A stretch of DNA of 17,484 nucleotides. Source: Sphingomonas sp. Lineage in GTDB: Bacteria; Pseudomonadota; Alphaproteobacteria; Sphingomonadales; Sphingomonadaceae. Below the pieces are notes generated by a model. It saw only the letters and a list, made by a program, of their open reading frames with translations, searched no databases and had not been told where the DNA came from. Made by a program: the position numbers and the translations under genes. Where the stretch lies: positions 1 to 17,484 of the forward strand of contig JAPJRE010000035.1 of NCBI GenBank assembly GCA_030824725.1, read 5' to 3'. This document shows, piece after piece, positions 14,046 to 17,484 of this stretch (position 1 is the stretch's first letter; the number at the start of each line of letters is the position of its first letter).

Positions 14046-14972
14046 ATGCGTGGCGCCGAACAGGGCCAGGTAGCAGCGGCGGTGCGCGATGGCGTACGCC
14101 CACCTTTCGATATCCAATTCCAACCGTCCGCCGGGCGGCTGATCCCGCATGTCGAAAGCTTTTATCTCGCCTATATCGATGCGCCGCGCACCGAGGGTGT
14201 CGAGCGTGTCGACCTCGGCCAGTGGCGCTTCTGTCTCGAGGGGCAGGGCGAGGTGGTGTTCCCCGACGGGCATCGGGAAACGACGCTGCCGGTGATGATC
14301 AACGGCCCCGGCACGGCCCACTGGACCTATCGGATCGACGGGCCCTTCCGCTGCTTCGGCATCTCGTTGCGCGGCATCGGCTGGCGTACCCTTGTCGGCC
14401 GACCGGCGGACCAGGTGGCGGACCGGCTCGTCGATGGCGGCGAGACCTTCGGGCCCGAAGCCCATGCCCTCCATGCCCAGCTGCGCACCCTCGATACGCT
14501 GGAGGAGATGGTTGCCGCCGTCGAACCCTTCCTGATGCGTCGAGTCGATACGGCGCGGCGCGTGCCTAAGGCGCATGTCGCCTTCCTCCGGATCGTGCGG
14601 GAATGGGCGGCATCCGGCAATCCGACGATCGATGCGCTGTACGACGCGATGGAGGCGGAAACCGGCATGGGCCAGCGCCAGGTGCAGCGGCTGTGCAAGG
14701 AATATTTCGCCGGTCCGCCCAACCATCTGCGCCGCAAGTTCCGCGCGATCGGCGCGGCGATGCGCATCCACCAGGGCGCGCCGCTCGCCGAGGTGGTGGC
14801 ACCCTTCGCCGACCAGTCGCACATGATCAACGAGATCAAGCATTTCACCGGCCAGACGCCGGGCCTGCTCCGCGACAGCATCGATCCGGTGCTCGCCGCC
14901 ACGCTTGAGAACGAGAAGTTCCATTTTCTCCCCGATGTGATCCCCGAGACGGTTGACCTCGGCGGTCGCTAG
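14046..14972 (+). CDS. AraC-family transcriptional regulator
   Basis: 308 residues from ATG 14046, which has AGGGAG 9 bases ahead. The in-frame ATG at 14001 has no ribosome-binding site and lies just after a terminator, so it is less likely. The N-terminal part (about 20-110) looks like a beta-rich sensing domain (QWRFCLEGQGEVVFPDG, VMINGPGTAHW, FRCFGISLRG). The C-terminal part (about 205-280) is the double helix-turn-helix: RQVQRLCKEYFAGPPNHLRRKFR and then VVAPFADQSHMINEIKHFTG with TPG, the classic second-helix ending. It is cytoplasmic and lacks a membrane segment. Target genes and effector unknown; it may act on itself or its neighbours, but nothing in the sequence proves this. The gene ends 43 bp before the Rrf2 regulator. 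Confidence 0.9.
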   Translation: MRGAEQGQVAAAVRDGVRPPFDIQFQPSAGRLIPHVESFYLAYIDAPRTEGVERVDLGQWRFCLEGQGEVVFPDGHRETTLPVMINGPGTAHWTYRIDGPFRCFGISLRGIGWRTLVGRPADQVADRLVDGGETFGPEAHALHAQLRTLDTLEEMVAAVEPFLMRRVDTARRVPKAHVAFLRIVREWAASGNPTIDALYDAMEAETGMGQRQVQRLCKEYFAGPPNHLRRKFRAIGAAMRIHQGAPLAEVVAPFADQSHMINEIKHFTGQTPGLLRDSIDPVLAATLENEKFHFLPDVIPETVDLGGR

Positions 14973-14982
14973 GCCCACATGT

Positions 14983-15009
14983 CCAATCGGATCAACTTTG
15001 TCTGATTGG
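14983..15009 (+). promoter_or_regulatory. Palindrome in front of the Rrf2 regulator: candidate operator
   Basis: CCAATCGGA (14983-14991) and TCTGATTGG (15001-15009) form an inverted repeat with one mismatch in 9 and a 9-base centre. The right arm abuts the GGGAG ribosome-binding site, 6 bases from the ATG. Such a position is typical of autoregulation by Rrf2/IscR-type proteins, although the sequence is not the E. coli IscR site. Confidence 0.5.
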
Positions 15010-15015
15010 GAGTCG

Positions 15016-15528
15016 ATGCGTCTTTCGAGCCTTGCCGACTATGCCGTGGTGATGCTGGCCGCTGCTGCGCGCCACTGCGGCGCGTCGTGCCGGCTCAACG
15101 CGACGCTGCTCGCGGGCGAGACCGGCCTGCCGCTGCCCACCGTGCAGAAGCTGGTGAGCAAGCTCTCCGCCGCCGGCCTGATCGAAAGCGCGCGCGGCAC
15201 GGGCGGCGGCTTCCGGCTCGCCCGGCCGCCTGCGGCGATCAGCCTTGCCGAGATCGTTGAGGCGATCGAGGGCCCGATCGCGCTGACCACCTGCGTCGAC
15301 TCCGCCCGGCATGATTGCGCGGTCGAGGGCGCTTGCCGGGTGAAGCCGCATTGGGGCGTGGTGAGCGAGGCGGTGCGCTCGGCGCTTGCCCAGGTCAGCC
15401 TCGCCAGCCTCAGTGGTCCCCCGGCGCTTGCAGCACCGGCGATGCCGGTGCATGGGCTCGCGCCTTCCACCTCCGACCCTTCTTCTCCTTCTCCGGTGCT
15501 CGCCGGGGAAAGCCAGGTATCTTTCTGA
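15016..15528 (+). CDS. Rrf2-family regulator of the SUF iron-sulfur cluster assembly operon
   Basis: 170 residues from ATG 15016 (GGGAG just upstream); the longer in-frame start at 14953 lies within the AraC gene. The Rrf2 winged helix spans about 1-80: MRLSSLADYAVVMLAAAA, TGLPLPTVQKLVSKLSAAGL, the GTGGGFRLARPP wing and ISLAEIVEAIEGP. C93, C101 and C107 (TTCVDSARHDCAVEGACRV) are candidate Fe-S ligands, followed by KPHW as in SUF-type regulators, so it probably senses cluster supply. The tail from about 130 (GPPALAAPAMPVHGLAPSTS onward) is Ala/Pro/Ser-rich, about 40 residues longer than the relatives I recall, and probably disordered. Its stop overlaps the sufB start (TGATG), so regulator and target are translationally coupled. 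The palindrome upstream suggests autoregulation. Confidence 0.92.
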   Translation: MRLSSLADYAVVMLAAAARHCGASCRLNATLLAGETGLPLPTVQKLVSKLSAAGLIESARGTGGGFRLARPPAAISLAEIVEAIEGPIALTTCVDSARHDCAVEGACRVKPHWGVVSEAVRSALAQVSLASLSGPPALAAPAMPVHGLAPSTSDPSSPSPVLAGESQVSF

Positions 15529-16991
15529 TGGCCACCAAGAATGCCGAGGCGCTCGCCGCCGCGAACAAGAAGTACGAATGGGGCTTCGCCTCCGACGTCG
15601 AACAGGAGTTCGCGCCCAAGGGGCTGAGCGAGGATACCGTCCGCTACATCTCGGCCAAGAAGAACGAGCCCGAATGGATGCTCGACTGGCGGCTCAAGGC
15701 CTTCCGCCTGTGGCAGACGCTGGAGGCGCCGGACTGGGCCAAGCTCAACGTGCCGCCGATCGACTATCAGGACGCGTATTATTACGCGGAGCCGAAGCAG
15801 AAGAAGACGATCACCAGCCTCGACGAGCTCGATCCGGAAATCCGCCGGACCTATGAGAAGCTCGGCATCCCGATCGAGGAGCAGAAGGTGCTCGCCGGCG
15901 TCGAGGGCGCGCGCAAGGTCGCGGTCGATGCGGTGTTCGACTCGGTGTCGGTCGCCACGACCTTCCGCGCCGAGCTGAAGGCAGCGGGCGTCATCTTCCT
16001 GTCGATCAGCGAGGCGATCCGCGAATATCCCGAGCTGATCCAGAAGTGGCTCGGCAAGGTGGTGCCGCAGCGCGACAACTACTTCGCCACGCTCAACAGC
16101 GCGGTCTTCTCCGACGGCACCTTCGTCTATGTGCCCGAAGGCGTGCGCTGCCCGATGGAGCTCTCCACCTATTTCCGCATCAATGCGGAGAATACCGGCC
16201 AGTTCGAGCGCACGCTGATCGTCGCCGACAAGGGGGCCTATGTCTCCTATCTCGAAGGCTGCACCGCGCCGATGCGCGACGAGAACCAGCTGCACGCGGC
16301 GGTGGTGGAACTGGTCGCGCTGGATGACGCCGAGATCAAATATTCGACCGTCCAGAACTGGTATCCGGGCGACGAGAACGGCGTGGGCGGCATCTACAAT
16401 TTCGTCACCAAGCGCGCGCTGTGCCAGGGCCGCAATTCCAAGGTGAGCTGGACCCAGGTCGAGACCGGCTCGGCGATCACGTGGAAATACCCCAGCTGCG
16501 TGCTGGCGGGCGAGAATTCGGTCGGCGAATTCTATTCGGTGGCGGTTACCAACAACCGCCAGCAGGCCGATACCGGCACCAAGATGATCCATCTCGGCAA
16601 GGGCAGCCGTTCGACGATCGTGTCCAAGGGCATCTCGGCGGGGCGGAGCGACAACACCTATCGCGGGCTGGTCCGCGTCGCGGCGAGCGCGGAGAATGTC
16701 CGCAACTTCACCCAGTGCGACTCGCTGCTGCTCGGCGACCAGTGCGGCGCACACACCGTGCCGTACATCGAGGTGAAGAACCCCAGCGCCCAGATCGAGC
16801 ATGAGGCGACCACCAGCAAGATCAGCGACGACCAGCTGTTCTACGCGCTCCAGCGCGGGCTGGACCAGGAAGCCGCCGTCGCGCTGATCGTCAACGGCTT
16901 CGCCCGCGAAGTGCTGCAGCAACTGCCGATGGAGTTCGCGGTCGAGGCGCAGAAGCTGCTCGGGATTTCGCTCGAAGGCTCGGTCGGGTGA
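15528..16991 (+). CDS. sufB: Fe-S cluster assembly scaffold protein SufB
   Basis: 487 residues, the usual length. SufB is the scaffold subunit of the cytoplasmic SufBC2D complex on which Fe-S clusters are built with sulfur from SufS/SufE. Family segments: YEWGFASDVEQEFAPKGLSE near the start, VYVPEGVRCPMELSTYFRIN (200-219), SYLEGCTAP (240-248), QNWYPGDENGVGGIYNFVTK and the C-terminal core. C397 (NFTQCDSLLLG) and E426 (IEHEATTS, with H425) correspond by exact spacing (29 residues) to E. coli C405 and E434, residues needed for cluster assembly. The start ATG 15528 shares its A with the TGA of the Rrf2 gene; the frame extends upstream but only across that gene. No sufC follows within the window. 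Confidence 0.98.
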   Translation: MATKNAEALAAANKKYEWGFASDVEQEFAPKGLSEDTVRYISAKKNEPEWMLDWRLKAFRLWQTLEAPDWAKLNVPPIDYQDAYYYAEPKQKKTITSLDELDPEIRRTYEKLGIPIEEQKVLAGVEGARKVAVDAVFDSVSVATTFRAELKAAGVIFLSISEAIREYPELIQKWLGKVVPQRDNYFATLNSAVFSDGTFVYVPEGVRCPMELSTYFRINAENTGQFERTLIVADKGAYVSYLEGCTAPMRDENQLHAAVVELVALDDAEIKYSTVQNWYPGDENGVGGIYNFVTKRALCQGRNSKVSWTQVETGSAITWKYPSCVLAGENSVGEFYSVAVTNNRQQADTGTKMIHLGKGSRSTIVSKGISAGRSDNTYRGLVRVAASAENVRNFTQCDSLLLGDQCGAHTVPYIEVKNPSAQIEHEATTSKISDDQLFYALQRGLDQEAAVALIVNGFAREVLQQLPMEFAVEAQKLLGISLEGSVG

Positions 16992-17010
16992 GCCGCCCCG
17001 CCGCCCCCGC

Positions 17011-17034
17011 TCAGCCTGCGCTCATCTTGGCTGA
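17011..17034 (+). other. Small inverted repeat after sufB
   Basis: TCAGCC (17011-17016) can pair with GGCTGA (17029-17034) over a 12-base loop. It starts about 20 bases after the sufB stop with no T-run after it. It may stabilise the sufB 3' end or be a protein-binding dyad; chance is also possible. The 91-bp gap holds no obvious promoter. Confidence 0.25.
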
Positions 17035-17082
17035 CGTATCGACGACGCAGGGCCGCGTTCCGGGCCCGCAGGAGTATATCGG

Positions 17083-17484
17083 ATGTTGAACGCCCTTCTC
17101 GCCGCAGCCTTCGCCCTCCAGTCGGGCGTGGCGGTCGACAATTCGGCCCAGTTCGGTGCGGCGACCAACCATGCCCGCTGCATCGTCCGCGCGATCGGCG
17201 TGGCGCCGGCAGACGCCGGCGCGCGCTCGGCCAAGGTCGCCAGCGCGATCAAGCAGTGCCGCGACTTCCTCGATTCCGATTTCCAGGCCGGTCGCCTGCT
17301 GCTCAACGACCGGCCCTACCAGCCGAGCGCCTGGCGCAAGCTGACCCCGGTGCTCGACAGGATCGAGGCCGACATCAAGGCCAGCGTCACCGCGCCCAAA
17401 CAGTACAAGATCATGTGGAAGCTGCCCGACGGCTCCATGGTCGATGCCTATGACGCGGGCGCCCAGCCCAAGACCCTCTCTCCT
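17083..17484 (+). CDS. Hypothetical, probably exported small protein (3' end cut by window edge)
   Basis: An open frame of 134 codons from ATG 17083 to the window end, preceded by AGGAG (17070-17074) at 8 bases, the best ribosome-binding site in this part of the window. The N-terminus MLNALLAAAFALQSGVAVDN is a short hydrophobic segment that could be a signal peptide, although it lacks the usual basic residue. The following part has two cysteines (C33 and C59) that could form a disulfide, a helical ARSAKVASAIKQCRDFL segment, and QYKIMWKLPDGSMVDAYDAG near the edge. I recognise no family. It lies 91 bp after sufB on the same strand, so it may be in the suf operon or start its own transcript. Codon use is like its neighbours. 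Confidence 0.75.
   Translation, partial: MLNALLAAAFALQSGVAVDNSAQFGAATNHARCIVRAIGVAPADAGARSAKVASAIKQCRDFLDSDFQAGRLLLNDRPYQPSAWRKLTPVLDRIEADIKASVTAPKQYKIMWKLPDGSMVDAYDAGAQPKTLSP

Noticed and set aside
15315..15527. 71-residue N-terminal extension of SufB
   Set aside because: Overlaps the Rrf2 gene in another frame; SufB length and the TGATG junction point to 15528.
15039..16922. 627-codon minus-strand open frame opposite the Rrf2 and sufB genes
   Set aside because: Shadow of sufB and its regulator; no independent signals.
1..17484. Defence system, prophage, insertion sequence, CRISPR array or tRNA
   Set aside because: No transposase, integrase, regularly spaced repeats or cloverleaf sequence was found; content is ordinary chromosomal genes.

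Overview
The window reads as chromosomal core and near-core DNA of a GC-rich alphaproteobacterium, most likely a sphingomonad (Sphingomonas or close kin). This is inferred from the base composition, the protein styles (sdhB, pyrD and sufB of alphaproteobacterial type) and the gene mix. I see no mobile element, CRISPR array, rRNA or tRNA gene, and no sign of recent transfer. The largest gene-free stretch (about 240 bp, 13809-14045) is also the most interesting one.

Layout, left to right. (1) Minus strand, 1-3076: 5' part of zapE (AFG1-type ATPase, cut by the window edge), a clear intrinsic terminator, sdhB (succinate dehydrogenase iron-sulfur subunit), a ClpP-like serine peptidase whose third triad position appears to be Asn, and an exported C13 (legumain-like, clan CD) cysteine peptidase. 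(2) Divergent from these, 3194-4579 on plus: a membrane-anchored or exported sorbosone-dehydrogenase-type (PQQ-type beta-propeller) oxidoreductase. It converges on (3) a minus-strand group 4592-6217: an AspH/LpxO-type Fe(II)/2-oxoglutarate hydroxylase, a VOC-fold protein and a polyhydroxyalkanoic-acid-system protein; the last two overlap by 4 bp. A 7-bp-stem hairpin covers both convergent stop codons. (4) 6339-9206 plus: a large exported M16 zinc peptidase ending in a textbook terminator. (5) Minus strand 9240-13808: pyrD, ggt (gamma-glutamyltransferase) and a long-chain acyl-CoA synthetase with 40-47 bp gaps, probably one transcript. (6) 13809-14045: a consensus-like -10 box followed by about 100 nt with three consecutive hairpins, the last an 11-bp GCAA-tetraloop terminator. 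This is a candidate small RNA or terminated leader. It is followed by a second strong hairpin that buries the Shine-Dalgarno of (7) an AraC-family regulator. (8) 15016 to the right edge: an Rrf2-type regulator with three cysteines and a palindrome just before its start, sufB one base overlapped (TGATG), then the 5' part of a small, probably exported protein of unknown function where sufC would often be expected.

Functionally the window combines respiration (sdhB, PQQ-type dehydrogenase), Fe-S cluster assembly (Rrf2 regulator and sufB; SdhB itself needs three Fe-S clusters), pyrimidine synthesis (pyrD, quinone-linked), lipid or storage metabolism (acyl-CoA synthetase, PHA-system protein, possibly the LpxO-like hydroxylase) and several envelope proteases and peptidases (C13, M16, GGT). 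I do not see a new defence or biosynthetic system. The best candidates for something undescribed are the structured RNA at 13871-13978, the SD-masking hairpin before the AraC gene, and the protease pair beside sdhB.
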